Assembly: GCF_004359215.1 (NCBI RefSeq)
Contig: NW_027152213.1
Location: 1,553,104-1,617,103, forward strand
Source of the DNA: Bremia lactucae
Lineage: Eukaryota; Oomycota; Peronosporomycetes; Peronosporales; Peronosporaceae
Length of the DNA: 64,000 nucleotides
Direction: 5' to 3'
Shown here: piece after piece, positions 21,618 through 31,559 of the stretch
Layout: the number at the start of each line of letters is the position of its first letter
Position numbering within the stretch: position 1 is the stretch's first letter
Made by a program: the position numbers and the translations under genes
Notes under the pieces: generated by a model
The model's database searches: none
The model's input: only the letters and a program-made list of their open reading frames with translations
Told to the model about the DNA's origin: nothing

Positions 21618-21815
21618 GCAAGCGGGCACGTCGTAATGCGGCCACGCTCTACTTATACACACACCATAGCACAGCGAGGAGGCGGTTTAACCAGCTTCTT
21701 TTGCGTGCAGTGAGGTAGTTGCGGTGGGCGCGTTAGCGACTTCACCTAACGCACTAAGTACTTTGATTAAGTGTCTTCACGGGAGCGGTAATCCGGCTCG
21801 TGCTAAATAGTTCCG
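21617..21815 (-). repeat. Family A LTR fragment (3' part)
   Basis: In minus orientation it gives the last 200 bp of a family A LTR (CGAGCCGGATTACCGCTC... to ...CGTGCCCGCTTGCA). It abuts unit U at 21617. From 21816 to 21940 I see nothing recognisable. Confidence 0.75.
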
Positions 21816-21940
21816 CTTACCATTTTTGGTAGGTGTGTGGACTTCTTAGATGGACTTTTGGGTAATCAAACCAAAGGAAGTTGGAGGCAATAACAGGTCT
21901 GGGATGCCCTTAGATGTTCTGGGCCGCACGCATGCTACGA

Positions 21941-22095
21941 CGGGGTGTATCGTTACATAAAATTAACACTTATAAATAGTTTATTAATATATTATCTAAA
22001 AGGTAGAGAATATTTGGAGAATATTACTTACATAGTAATGTTCAGAAATCTTATCCATAAATAGGTATAGGCCATTATATCTATTTATCCACCAC
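21941..22095 (+). repeat. Family C LTR fragment (5' part)
   Basis: Matches 941-1080 of the family C LTR (ACGGGGTGTATCGTTACAT..., ATATTATCTAAAAGGTAGAG..., AATGTTCAGAAATCTTATCC), then stops where the deleted family A element begins. Confidence 0.75.
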
Positions 22096-22305
22096 GACCT
22101 GATTGGCACGTTCTGTTTGGCCATTGATCTGAGGATGGTCTGCAGTCGACATGGGGAACTCGCCACCTAGCAGCCCAAGCACTTGTCGCCAAAACCCAGA
22201 CGTAAATCATTGATCCCGGTCCAATACTATGGACTCGGCCATCTCGTGTAATCGGTATACGCGATCCAGGACAAGAGAGCTGCCTACTTGCCTTTGATCG
22301 ATGTC

Positions 22306-22723
22306 TTACATGGTGCTGAATGAACCATCTTGCTTAGACCGTTTACGAAGACGACGAGCCCCGTCCGACCCTAATGTGAAGTCTAGACTTACTGACTTCC
22401 AACAGTTGGTTGGAATCGGTAGCGGCTTCAGTGGCGCACTGCTGGACGGTGCAGGCTTTATGCTGACACTGTTCGCAAGAGCGAATATAGTTGGCCACCC
22501 ATCTAAATAAGTGCGTTCACCAAAATTTCTCTGACACTCGTAAGAATGTCTTTTCACGGCCCAGATGCCCACTAGATGGCGCATCATGGAGCTCGTGAAG
22601 GGTCATCAGCTTGAGGTCTGTGTCATGAGGCACATAGATTCCCAAGGAATCACAAGGTGACAGCTGATGCCATAACAGGCCATCGATGAAGCTAAAGCGA
22701 TTTACCTCAGCTTTCTCCTGCAT
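22306..22723 (-). pseudogene. Integrase remnant of A2
   Basis: Frame 22517-22723 has FIDGLLWHQ and the zinc-binding HELHDAPSSGHLGREKTFLRV motif. Frame 22306-22587 continues with PTNCWKSVSLDF, the start of the integrase core. Further core pieces (SDRDQ-like and HPQINGQTERANQ-like) are readable down to about 22100 in broken frames. Confidence 0.75.
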
Positions 22724-22859
22724 TTTTTCGACCCCTCAGTGGTAGATGCGGACTCATGCGTCTCGCACGCTGGTTATTGCCATCGCTCTTCGGAAAGGGA
22801 TTCCTCTTGCTGGGCGTCTTCGCCCCAGCAGGGGCCCAGGCATAGCAGCGCTCATATGA

Positions 22860-23851
22860 CTGCGCTTGCCACATTTGTGACAGACAACGTCTGCATTGCC
22901 CAACTCCATGGAAGTGACACCTGTTCTCTCGGCCGACGGCTTATACCAAGCTATCGCCGAGGCACTGTTGTAAAATTTCTCCTCAACTAAGGCAATTTGG
23001 ATTCCATCGTTGACGGCACCTTTCTAATAAGAGCCTGTCACGATGAGCCATGACGTATTCCGTTCATAAACTTGGGCACTTTTATGTGCTCCCCAATCGG
23101 ACCTACGGTAATTGATCCCGACAGCTAGTGCATCTCCTGCACATGCTCTTGCATAGATCGCTTCGCCTGCCACGCCCCGAAAACGCGCACCTTATGCAAC
23201 ACCTCGTTGTTTGGTGGCTGGCACATGGCGCGAGTCTTTGTCTTATAATCGCCCATGAAGGGAACACCTTGAATACGCTATACCCGCCGAGTAAGCCCAC
23301 TCTGAGGCTTTACCGCGCGGGTGCGACATGGAGTACGGCACCATCGGGCTGTCATCTTCGATTAGCTGCGACACACCGCATTGCTTTACTGCTAACAGCC
23401 GATGGATATCGTGCGCGCTGCAGTTCCATCGAACTTGGGCGGGTCCATCCGAATAAGCCTCGGCTGAGAGCGGAGAGCATCTTAACAGTCCTGTTGAAAG
23501 CCTCGCTTCGAGCCTGCTCTCGCCTTAGCTCATCCTGAGTCTGTGTGACAGACTCCGCCGTAGCATGGCTTTGTGCCTCGGACGCGACCCTTCGCTGTCC
23601 GAGCATGAGTGCGTCAAACTGCTCCAACTGAGTAACATGTTGCTCAGGAGACTACCCAAGACCCTGGCCATGGCTTGTTCCCTAAGTCCCTGCGCCGTCT
23701 GCTCAGCCAACTCCCGATGATGTTCGGAGGTGGGGGGAAATGAGTCCAATCGATATTGAGGCTCATCCTCACGTACACGCTCAAAGATGCGGGTCGTGGG
23801 AAGGATTTCAAGTTCCACCAAGTGTAGACGGGCGCTACTTAAAGCTGCCAC
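22860..23851 (-). pseudogene. gag remnant of A2
   Basis: Frame 23525-23851 gives HHRELAEQTAQGLREQAMARVLG, and 23352-23627 gives an Ala/Gln/Arg/Glu-rich helical segment (ASEAQSHATAESVTQTQDEL) that I predict as a coiled coil; these are shifted relative to one another. The capsid part follows in broken frames around 23000-23300, and a knuckle region around 22860-22910. This copy shows the N-terminal gag domain better than A1. Confidence 0.7.
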
Positions 23852-24255
23852 GTACTACGCACGCACACACCTTCGACGATTTACCGCCTTCTCTCACGTG
23901 CAGTGAGGTTTGTGGTGGGCGCCTTAGCGACCTCACCCAACTCACGAAGTACACTGATAAAAGTGTCGTCACGGGAGCGGTAATCCGGCTCCTCGTGCAA
24001 ACTTATCAAGTATATTGTAAGTTTAAGACTGATTTATATTTAATCGCATTAAATATAAATTTCTGTTATTACCTAGCATAAATGCCGTCTTTGTAGATAG
24101 ACTAATATGTGCTGCGAGCGTATCGTTTTTGGGTATTTCGCATAGCGGATGACGCTAGGATGTACCAATGTGCATCACATACATAAGGGTGGGTCACATA
24201 TATATGAAGCACACTTAAGTGGTAGGTTTTTTTTTTATTACTTCAATTAAGTACC
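23823..24255 (-). repeat. 5' LTR of A2
   Basis: In minus orientation it shows the family A LTR landmarks: the AGCGTCATCC-GCTATGCG region, the GGATTACCGCTCCCGTGACG block, AACTCACTGCACGTGAGAGAAGG, and the end ...GTCTACA at 23823. The first bases of the LTR (beyond 24255) are lost. Sequence from 24256 to 24360 resembles the end of a family C LTR (CTCTTACAGAAATAATATT...CCCCGTTCC). Confidence 0.7.
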
Positions 24256-24360
24256 TAGGAATTTAAGTTGAATATAACAATTCCAACGTAAATACTTCTT
24301 TATTATTTTCTCTTACAGAAATAATATTCATGTTTTAACGGTACACCCCGTTCCATTTCG

Positions 24361-24588
24361 TGCTAAACTGACGGCCCCGGGTCACTCGATGTTATGTAAG
24401 AGCTAATTCCTGTCTAGGACAGCGACTCAAAGAAGTAATTCACTATTCTTTCCAATCCTGGGTGCAGGTCCTAGTGCCGTGTCATCTTTTGTGCATTTGG
24501 GCATGTAAGTTCAGTGCTTAACAATTAATTCATTGTAAATGCCCACATAACGCGATAATCTTTTATCGATAAAGTCATCCAAGAATCT
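24361..24588. other. Spacer, 3' flank of the gene at 24589
   Basis: No gene or repeat recognised. It probably contains the 3' UTR of the minus-strand gene that ends at 24589. Confidence 0.4.
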
Positions 24589-25686
24589 TTACTCGCTCTG
24601 TTGATTACAAGCTTCCGCAGTGAATCTCGTAACGTCCAAGGAGCTTTGAGCAATGACGTTCTCGAGACGCTTTTCAATATCGACGGTATGAAGCAAAATT
24701 CGCTGCATTAGAATCGCCGAGTCGCCATCTAATCCAGGAATCAGTGCCTGTAGATTCCGTTCGCCTTGCCACAATTGAATAACTCCCGCTTTCAGTGAAT
24801 ACCCTTGAGCATCGAGGTCATCGAGACCTGATCCGTGTTCAAAATGAGTTTTAATAGCTTGCTGTTGCTTGTCGTCGTCGTCAAGATATGGCACGACAGC
24901 AATAAGCTGCAACGTGTCGTCTAACTCATTCAGAACCTTTTCAATCGAATGATCTTCTGGTGCTTTACGATCCACGGGATTATAAGCCGGAGCTGAAGAA
25001 TGCCGTTCTTCGCGCTTGGCCTCGTGACGGTCGTTCTCATGCGTTTCATCTTCCTTTTCAAAGCCTAAATTTGGATTCTCTACTGCGTGTTTACCTACAC
25101 TTTTGCCCCAGCTTCCTTTGTCCCATTGAAAGACCTCAGGGAGCCCACAGTTGCTGAAAAATTGACCCAATGCCTCCTCTACCAACGTATTACATGCACC
25201 TCCCGTCGTGCGTAGTTGCAACTCGACTTCTTTAAATTCACCCTCGATAGGTGTTTTTAAAAAAAATGGAAGTTTTAAGGTCTTGGCTGGGGGAAATTGA
25301 TTGTGTTTCTCAATGGCGTCCAGGATGCCCAAGAGCTCTTTGTACGATTCCTCATTTGCGCGCTGCTGCGTTGGATACTGTCCAAAGAGATCCGGATGCG
25401 TACGCAAATAGAGCTTGCGCAACGTTTCTTTAAGAATTGGCACCTTGACTCCTTTTTGGCTCTTGTTGACGCGTAATTTCTTCCGACGGAGCGTGCGTTC
25501 GCTGACTTTTGTTCGTACAAAACTAATGCTGCTGGTTCGGGTTGATAGGAATGGAGGGTCGATAGAGCAAGGCACGCGGTGCTTATGCATTTGTTGCCAG
25601 GGAATTGCTGTGCTTAAGCGTGTAGACGCGTGCATTTGGAAGCGAGAAACGATAAGCGTCTGACGAGCTAGTGCGACGAAGCCCAT
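24589..25686 (-). CDS. J-domain-like (TCAIM/DUF4460-type) protein, probably mitochondrial
   Basis: Intact 365-codon frame, single exon. I take the ATG at 25686; two upstream codons are open but are GTG and GTA. Residues 1-60 are rich in Arg, Ser and Thr with almost no acidic residues (GFVALARQTLIVSRFQMHAS), as in mitochondrial presequences. Residues 85-130 form a J-domain-like helix-loop-helix with the HPD tripeptide at 97-99 (LRKLYLRTHPDLF), as in the N-terminal DUF4460 region of TCAIM-type mitochondrial proteins. Residues 165-255 are less conserved and charged. Residues 265-350 form a second conserved region (LDDTLQLIAVVPYLDDDD, EHGSGLDDLDAQGYSLKAG, RILLHTVDIEKRL) shared with the next gene. 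The biochemical role is unknown; a co-chaperone function is inferred only from HPD. Confidence 0.75.
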   Translation of the reverse strand: MGFVALARQTLIVSRFQMHASTRLSTAIPWQQMHKHRVPCSIDPPFLSTRTSSISFVRTKVSERTLRRKKLRVNKSQKGVKVPILKETLRKLYLRTHPDLFGQYPTQQRANEESYKELLGILDAIEKHNQFPPAKTLKLPFFLKTPIEGEFKEVELQLRTTGGACNTLVEEALGQFFSNCGLPEVFQWDKGSWGKSVGKHAVENPNLGFEKEDETHENDRHEAKREERHSSAPAYNPVDRKAPEDHSIEKVLNELDDTLQLIAVVPYLDDDDKQQQAIKTHFEHGSGLDDLDAQGYSLKAGVIQLWQGERNLQALIPGLDGDSAILMQRILLHTVDIEKRLENVIAQSSLDVTRFTAEACNQQSE

Positions 25687-26048
25687 TACCACCGCTTTTC
25701 AGAGCCCTGAAGGCAAGAATGAATAAAATTATTTATCACTTTTTTTGAGAGCAAAATATGCGTTTTTCGTAATGAGCACAAATTCGGGTCATGCCTGAAA
25801 TTACATGTTGCCCATTTTCTTGTGCATTTTACGGCGAGGTATTCTTACAATCGTTCTTTATTTCTAACATAAGATAAGGAGAATTTATCAATGGTGCAAG
25901 TATACGTACATCATTTATACGGGACTTAGACGTCTTGATTGCCTGTGTCGAATCAAAAGTTAAGAGCAAAAGCAAAGCACGCGGGCTCGACCAAGATCTC
26001 CGCAATACCTTGATGGTGTCGAGATGACTTCTTTTTTAACGGACAATC
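25687..26048. other. Spacer between the tandem paralogues
   Basis: 362 bp, AT-rich. It should hold the promoter of the gene starting at 25686 and the 3' end of the one ending at 26049. No other feature seen. Confidence 0.4.
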
Positions 26049-26669
26049 TCAAATGACCTGATTGTCTTCTTGCAACTCATCTTTGTCATCGGGATCAACT
26101 CCACCATTCGAGAGCATCTCACGCACTTTTCTCTCAATATTAAGCGTGTGGAGCAGGATACGCTGCAGAATCTGGGCCGAATCGGTATCCAATCCCTCAA
26201 CAATCTTTGTAAGGTCGCGCTCACCCTTCCAAATCTTATGCGTCCCAGCTTTAATATTATACCCACGTTCATCAATCTCATCAAGACCACTGCCACTCTC
26301 AAAGTGTTGGCGCACTTCCCCATACTCCTCTTCATCCATCAGTGGCACAGCAGCAATAATTTCAAAAACTTCATTGAGCTCTTTCAGCAAGTTTTCAATC
26401 GAAGCATCTTCAATTGTCATTTCACTGTCGTCAAATGCTAGCGTAGGTTCAATTTCGTTCTCTTCTGGCAGGACCACACGCTCGCTCACCTTTGTTCGCA
26501 AAAAGCCTACTCGAGTCGATAGGATCGGAGACTCCATCGCACAGGGCAAGCGCTGCCACTTCGTTCGCTGCAAGAATTGCTCATTAGCTACAAGAGGACA
26601 AACGCGCATACGGGAATAGAGGAATCGAGAAGTGGCGCGTGCCTGACGAGCTACCGACATGAAGGCCAT
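26049..26669 (-). CDS. J-less tandem paralogue of the gene at 24589
   Basis: Intact 206-codon frame on the same strand, immediately upstream of its paralogue. Both ends match: the N-terminal presequence-like part (VARQARATSRF, then SPILSTRVGFLRTKVSERV, compare PPFLSTRTSSISFVRTKVSERT) and the C-terminal region (LNEVFEIIAAVPLMDEEE, HFESGSGLDEIDERGYNIKAG, RILLHTLNIERKV). The roughly 190 residues between them in the larger protein, including the HPD-containing J region, are replaced by about 30 residues. So this is either a deletion derivative of the larger protein or the ancestral short form. No known function; a mitochondrial location is inferred from the N-terminus. Confidence 0.7.
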   Translation of the reverse strand: MAFMSVARQARATSRFLYSRMRVCPLVANEQFLQRTKWQRLPCAMESPILSTRVGFLRTKVSERVVLPEENEIEPTLAFDDSEMTIEDASIENLLKELNEVFEIIAAVPLMDEEEYGEVRQHFESGSGLDEIDERGYNIKAGTHKIWKGERDLTKIVEGLDTDSAQILQRILLHTLNIERKVREMLSNGGVDPDDKDELQEDNQVI

Positions 26670-28283
26670 GACGCAAGGCGAAGAGTGTTGTTTTTATTGG
26701 TTTTGAGTCATTTCTTGTACAGCGTGATATTAGGTACGTAGTCCATTATTGCTTCAAAACTTTTTTTATTTTCAAGCTGACAAGCAATAGTAGCCGAAGA
26801 TGCTTTTTTAGCCGCTTAATACTCCATAATAGCTCAAATTTAAAATTTAAAATAGTTTCTTACATCCTTGACAACCTCAAAATGGAAACTGCAAAAAAAA
26901 AGTAGCGTAAATAATACTGTACATACAGTACATCGTCTGATACAACCGTTTGCTCTTGAGGTCACGGGAGAGCTGTAACATGAGTTATTTAAATAGTGTC
27001 GGAAAACCTAAAGTGACCTCAGGCAATTTGCATACAAGGCCAATGCAAGTCTTTAACGCTACCAGTAGCTAGAAAGCCTGTTGCATGTGACAGAAAAACA
27101 CGATCTAGAATATTTTCGTGCCTTACATAATAGCACTCCTCTGAATTATGCAATGCGGAGACCTCCAACACATTCATGAGCGCACATTGCAATGAAGTTC
27201 AGTCGCAAATAATAAACTGTTTTTGGGAATATGCGTCCAATATTGCGCAAAAGTTTGTTTCGCGAGGAACATGAAAGTTTGCAGCGATTGATCGAAGAGC
27301 ATTTTTTTATTTGGTGATGAGCAAGCTAAGTGACTCCTACACGGCCCCGAAGACTTCGCAAAAAAAATTGCGTCTTAATACGGCAATGTGAAGAATGCGT
27401 CTTTTTACATGACAGGACGTCGACGCTGGCATACCTCTAAATCGTTAAGTTGCTTGCTAATCACTTTTGAGTACCGCGAGTTTTTACGTGTTTGTATAGA
27501 AGTCGGATGAAAACCTATTTGCGCTTAAAATATTAGAGGAAGGCACCTTGAATTCTCTTGGTAGAACCACCTTTTGCCATCACGGCCGGTCGGCTGCTTT
27601 TGTTTTGATACGGAAAACAGCCTGCATTTTCGTGGCTTATTGCAGTTAGGACGTCGACAGCTTGATTTAAACCTCGCATTAGCTTGAACGATATTGTGCT
27701 TTCCCTTGAAATTAATTAGCTATTTCTTACATCGCAGTGTTCTAGCCATTAATTTTTAGCATCACATTCCAGAATCTTAAGTTGTAATCGCGATAACTTT
27801 TTTTCTGTTTGAAAGTAATCGTTAAAAGGTATAACAACTCCCGCCAAACAAAATAATTGAAAATTGCTGCTGCAGTGCGAGGGAGCACCAGCGCAGACTA
27901 CTCGTATAATTGTATACTCTAATAATAATCTAAAAGATTTGCATATCCATTCCAACGAAAGAAGACCTTCACGATTACAGTCTGTCAGAAAAAAATTAAA
28001 ATCCGCCCGTGTCTAGCATTTTAAATACTGAAAATTCGGGATCTAATTACGCACCTTGTGATAGTCAAACCCAATAAGAGCTCTGCAGACCTAATTGGCC
28101 TGGCGTCGAATGAATAAGAAGTATCTCTGACATTTATTTTGTCTAGCTTGGTCCCGACGAACAAAAAAAAAAATAGTGCGTTTGATACACGCTGAATGAT
28201 AGCTTTTAGATTTTTTTAATTATCTGAAACTTACTCAATTCAGCAAAAACTTGGACAAGACAAACGTAATTTAAACACTCAAT
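26670..28283. other. 1.6 kb intergenic, nothing recognised
   Basis: AT-rich, without a convincing ORF on either strand (27749-27955 minus is short and unremarkable), no LTR pieces and no structured RNA that I can identify. It holds the upstream region of the gene starting at 26669 and the 3' flank of the one ending at 28284. Confidence 0.5.
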
Positions 28284-29042
28284 TTAATCATGCTTGGTAC
28301 CAGTGGTCGTGGCAAAACGCCTCTTTAGTCTTGGGAGCACAAGGCCACCTACGATAGCAACCACTATAAGCTGCATCGTCGTGGCGCTATCAATAATGTC
28401 TCCACGCGATCGTAGCTCGCGCAGAATAAGCCCAGCTTTGCAGCTCAGGAAATTGTACGGAACGAGCCCAAATAGCGGGCCTAACGTAAATTGGCCTAGC
28501 GGAATGGCCAAGTGGGGCGACGCCATGTTAATAAACCAATTGGGGGTGAATGGAAATACGCGCAGGAATATCATATTCAGCGCCATTTCGTCGCGATGTG
28601 CGTCCAATATACTTCTTAAGCGATCGAGTTTTTGCGGAAAAAAGTGCGTGACGACGCGGTAGCCAAAACGCCGCGAAAGGAGAAACATAAAGACCGATCC
28701 CAGTGTGTTGTTAGCCAAGCACAGAGGAAATCCCAGCGTCATCCCAAACAACGCGCCGCCCAATAGATTGAAAAATACGGTGCCCGGAATCGCAAATGTT
28801 TGCAGGTATAGATAGCAGCCCATGTGTGCGAGCAAAAGTGAACCTCGTTGGCGCTCGGAGAAGCTCTGAAGGGTCTTGCCTAGCTCTTGAGCTGCCTCGA
28901 GCGTTGTAGGCAGTCGAAGCGCGAGCCACTCGGTGTCTGTGAGCGTCGAGATTACCAGCGAGTGCAACATCACGCCTAATAGCGCCGTGGTGACTATGAA
29001 AACGACGCCCACGAGCTGAAGATCACGGCGCCAGTCCGACAT
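28284..29042 (-). CDS. VTT-domain (TMEM41/DedA-like) membrane protein
   Basis: Intact 252-codon frame. I choose the ATG at 29042 (MSDWRRDLQLVG); the open frame continues 13 codons upstream only from a TTG. Residues about 8-32 form a first membrane segment (LQLVGVVFIVTTALLGVML). The VTT region follows, with the hallmark AIPGTVFFNLLGGALFGMTLGF segment (re-entrant-type helix), LANNTLGSVFMFLLSRRFG, then LRVFPFTPNWFINMASPHL and LGPLFGLVPYNFLSCKAG. A last hydrophobic segment (MQLIVVAIVGGLVLP) and a basic tail precede the stop. Family members in eukaryotes (TMEM41B, VMP1, TMEM64) sit in ER or Golgi membranes and act in lipid scrambling and autophagy; this gene is closer to the TMEM41 type by motif. 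The family D retroelement begins 447 bp upstream of the start. Confidence 0.85.
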   Translation of the reverse strand: MSDWRRDLQLVGVVFIVTTALLGVMLHSLVISTLTDTEWLALRLPTTLEAAQELGKTLQSFSERQRGSLLLAHMGCYLYLQTFAIPGTVFFNLLGGALFGMTLGFPLCLANNTLGSVFMFLLSRRFGYRVVTHFFPQKLDRLRSILDAHRDEMALNMIFLRVFPFTPNWFINMASPHLAIPLGQFTLGPLFGLVPYNFLSCKAGLILRELRSRGDIIDSATTMQLIVVAIVGGLVLPRLKRRFATTTGTKHD

Positions 29043-29488
29043 CGTTGCTAAACTTTGTCGACTGCTGCGGATCCTGTTCAAGAAAGTGTTCGGAAGAACG
29101 GGGGGTAGGTTATTTTTTGGAAATTTTTATTTTGTTATTTGAATGGATTTTATTGCCAGATCGTTATTAATTAAAAAAAAGAATGCCAGTTAGCAAACAG
29201 TTTAACTAAGTAAAATTTTAGGAAAACATGATCCTTTGGCTGATGTATATTTGGTAAGGCTGTAGAGATAGAGTGCGGCAACCGATTCTAGTTTACAGAT
29301 GGACAAAGGTCTAAGTCCTTCATACTAGCCATAGAAGGATATGAATATTAAAAATAACGACGACAAGAAACAGTCTCTAATTTGCTCTACACTGTTTAGT
29401 AAGTATACTTCGTTACGACGTAGTGCTAGCTAAGTAAAATAAACAGGTGTTCCTTGTACCGCACACTATCTCCGTCCCAGCGCGAGAT
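29024..29488. repeat. VTT 5' end and promoter, left copy of a direct repeat flanking element D
   Basis: About 465 bp, from the first VTT codons (CGGCGCCA-TCCGA block) to CCAGCGCGAGAT, match 35381-35854 in direct orientation at very roughly 85-90 percent by eye. Conserved blocks include GTCGACTGCTGCGG, ATGATCCTTTGGCTGATGTA and AATAAACAGGTGTTCC. This copy is the working upstream region of the VTT gene. Confidence 0.85.
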
Positions 29489-29737
29489 TGTCAGGACCAT
29501 TCAACTCGCTGAGCCCATGACCACTCATTTCGATTTATCTTTTATACCATTCCTTTTCTATTGATTCAAATTACATATGCGCCATAATAAAAACAAGTAA
29601 AAAGGTTGGCGCAATAAGGAGAGATGATACTTAGTAATAATTAGATTTAGGATAGGCGATCCTTAGAGGATGAGCCAAAAGTATCGGCTAGTAAAGCAAA
29701 AAAAATAATTCAGTCGTAATTTACCCTCATTCCTCAC
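29489..29737 (+). repeat. 5' LTR of element D
   Basis: TGTCAGGACC to CTCACA, 249 bp, followed after 2 bp by the primer binding site. Matches 35129-35375. Confidence 0.8.
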
Positions 29738-29760
29738 AAGTGGTACCACTTGTTGGTCTT

Positions 29761-29911
29761 CCGCTCGCTTCTTCGCCGTCCGCTCGCTTCTTCGCCGTCC
29801 GCTCGCTTCTTCGCCGTCCGCTCGCTTCTTCGCCGTCTACTCGCTTCTTCGCCGTCTGCTCGCTTCTTCGCCGTCCGCTCGCTTCTTTGCCGTCCGTTCG
29901 CGCTTCGCTGG
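29761..29911 (+). repeat. 19-bp minisatellite in the leader of element D
   Basis: Seven full and one partial copies of CCGCTCGCTTCTTCGCCGT in tandem, the first four identical and the rest with one or two changes. Because 19 is not a multiple of 3, all three frames on both strands stay open and show 19-residue periodic translations; none is likely to be a real protein. Confidence 0.9.
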
Positions 29912-30539
29912 ATTGCACTGCGTTGGATTGCCCAGCACTACTTGTAGCGTAAGGGATTCCACTCGCAGCCAGTAACGTACTGCTTGTAGCGTGGGAATTT
30001 CCGCTCGCAGTCAACTGCTCCATTCCTTTGGAAGCGCTGCGTAGCAGTTTTGATTGTGTGGCTTCAGTATCCACTGTAACTCTAAGCGTCTGCCTGACAG
30101 ATATAGTCGCTTAGTCTGTGTGAGGTTGGGACCGGCTTAACACGGTGAAACAGTTAATCCATCTGGAATAAGATTGAATCTCTTACCCATTACGCTTAAT
30201 GGCTAAAGAAAGTCGTTGAGATTTATGAGCAAAAAGCTAAAAGCTAATAATCAGATTCCATACTACTGTAGTAAGGCTTTCCTCTTTGAGTACGGTGAAA
30301 AGTCTGCAAAGACTGCGAACGATTTGCCTGCGTCATTACAAAAGACCCGACGCATTACAAAAGGCCCGACGCATTGCAAAGATCTTAGCAAAGCAACTCA
30401 CCAAGGAGAAAGGATGCCTGCCCAAGCAAGAGTCCACCTTATCAGCTCCGTTACACGAGGTATACGCGCTTTTAGAAGAAGCCGAGCGCACCATTTTTAA
30501 GGATCTTCGGTTCAACTTAAGAGCCTAGTCTTTTTATAG

Positions 30540-31555
30540 TTCCGAACACATTCTTCTTCCATTATGGGCAACCCTCAAACGCCGAGCTAATGCAGCAAAT
30601 GATGCACATGCTACAGCAACAACAAGAGTTAATCAAAACATTCGCTAATTCCTAAAAGATAGGTGGGCTTAAGGTGGACGGGCTAAGGATGCCGACGTAA
30701 AGCGGAAAAAGCGAAGAGTCGGTTCGCCTTTATTACGCGCAAGTACAGCAATATTTTATTGCGCACGGTAAGAAGTGGAAAGAGGACGCAAAGGCTCCTC
30801 AAGTACTTGCCGTACTAGGAAGCTCATTGCGAGGACCAGCAGCACAATGGCTCTTGCTGCATCAAAAAAGAAATTCACTCAGCCGATGAGTTTTCTCTAG
30901 CAGTGAAAAAAAAACAATTCGTCTTTGCGGATCTGCAACAACGTCTTCGAGACGATCTGCATCGGCTGAGACAAGCCAATTGCAAAGGCTTAACGGACTA
31001 CATTGCGAAATCTCGACACATTATTTCGCAAGTTGAGGACATGACTCGAGTTGACATTTCATCTATTTTCAACGAGGGTTTAAAGCAAGAACTCAAGAAG
31101 AAGTTCAATATCGACGGGGAAACGCACTGTAGGATGCTATTACTGTGGCGCTCGATTTTGAACGCACACATTCGGGTGTTTATCATCACCACAACGCTAC
31201 AAAACCTCGTCCTGGTCCACAAAATGTGGCCAGAGAATTAAACAAGAAGCCAGAGCCGATGGAAATCGGCAATGCTCGGCCATTTAATAGGTCTTCTTGC
31301 GTCCATAATCGACGTCGAAATAAACGAAAGTGTGCATACTGCAAAATACTGGGGCACACGATTCAGCAGTGTTACAAGCGCAGGAACCAGCAAAATAATC
31401 GCGGCAACGGATATCGTCGCGATCGTGCGAACGCCAACTATTTCGTGAATGAGTCAGTTAAAGAAGAAACCATCGCGACTGCGTCAAACGAAGCTATCAC
31501 CACACTATGTGAAGCTGACTTTGCTTCCTTCACGGGAAAAGATTTGATCATCTAA
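30540..31555 (+). pseudogene. gag remnant of element D
   Basis: Capsid segments in broken frames: VRLYYAQVQQYF and GSSLRGPAAQWL (about 30715-30860), then 30903-31130 with FADLQQRLRDDLHRLRQ and the QVEDMTRVDISSIFNEGL block of retrotrans_gag domains. The knuckle CAYCKILGHTIQQC (C-x2-C-x4-H-x4-C) lies in frame 31145-31555, preceded by an EPMEIGNA segment. The small frames at 30216-30528 upstream may be the gag N-terminus, but I cannot confirm this. Confidence 0.75.
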
Positions 31556-31559
31556 AAGG

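Larger units (their letters stand above)
22096..24255 (-). mobile_element. Deleted family A Gypsy element (A2): LTR, gag, integrase piece
   Basis: Minus-strand order: LTR (about 24255-23823), gag (23851 to about 22790), then directly the integrase region (22723-22100). Protease, RT and RNase H are missing, removed by a deletion with a breakpoint near 22725-22790; in A1 the same points are about 2.1 kb apart. The copy cannot be autonomous. Its 3' LTR is also missing and is replaced by the family C fragment. Confidence 0.8.

Noticed and set aside
26062..26619. 185-codon plus-strand Ser-rich ORF
   Set aside because: Antisense shadow of the J-less paralogue at 26049-26669, which aligns with its neighbour on the minus strand.
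27749..27955. 68-codon minus-strand ORF in the 1.6-kb spacer
   Set aside because: Short, no recognisable motif, no support from repeats or neighbours.
29761..29911. CRISPR-like array
   Set aside because: Units are contiguous without spacers; it is a minisatellite in a eukaryotic retroelement.
29727..30074. 115-codon minus-strand ORF with KKRADGEEASGRRRSERTA-type repeats
   Set aside because: Entirely produced by the 19-bp minisatellite, which keeps all frames open.
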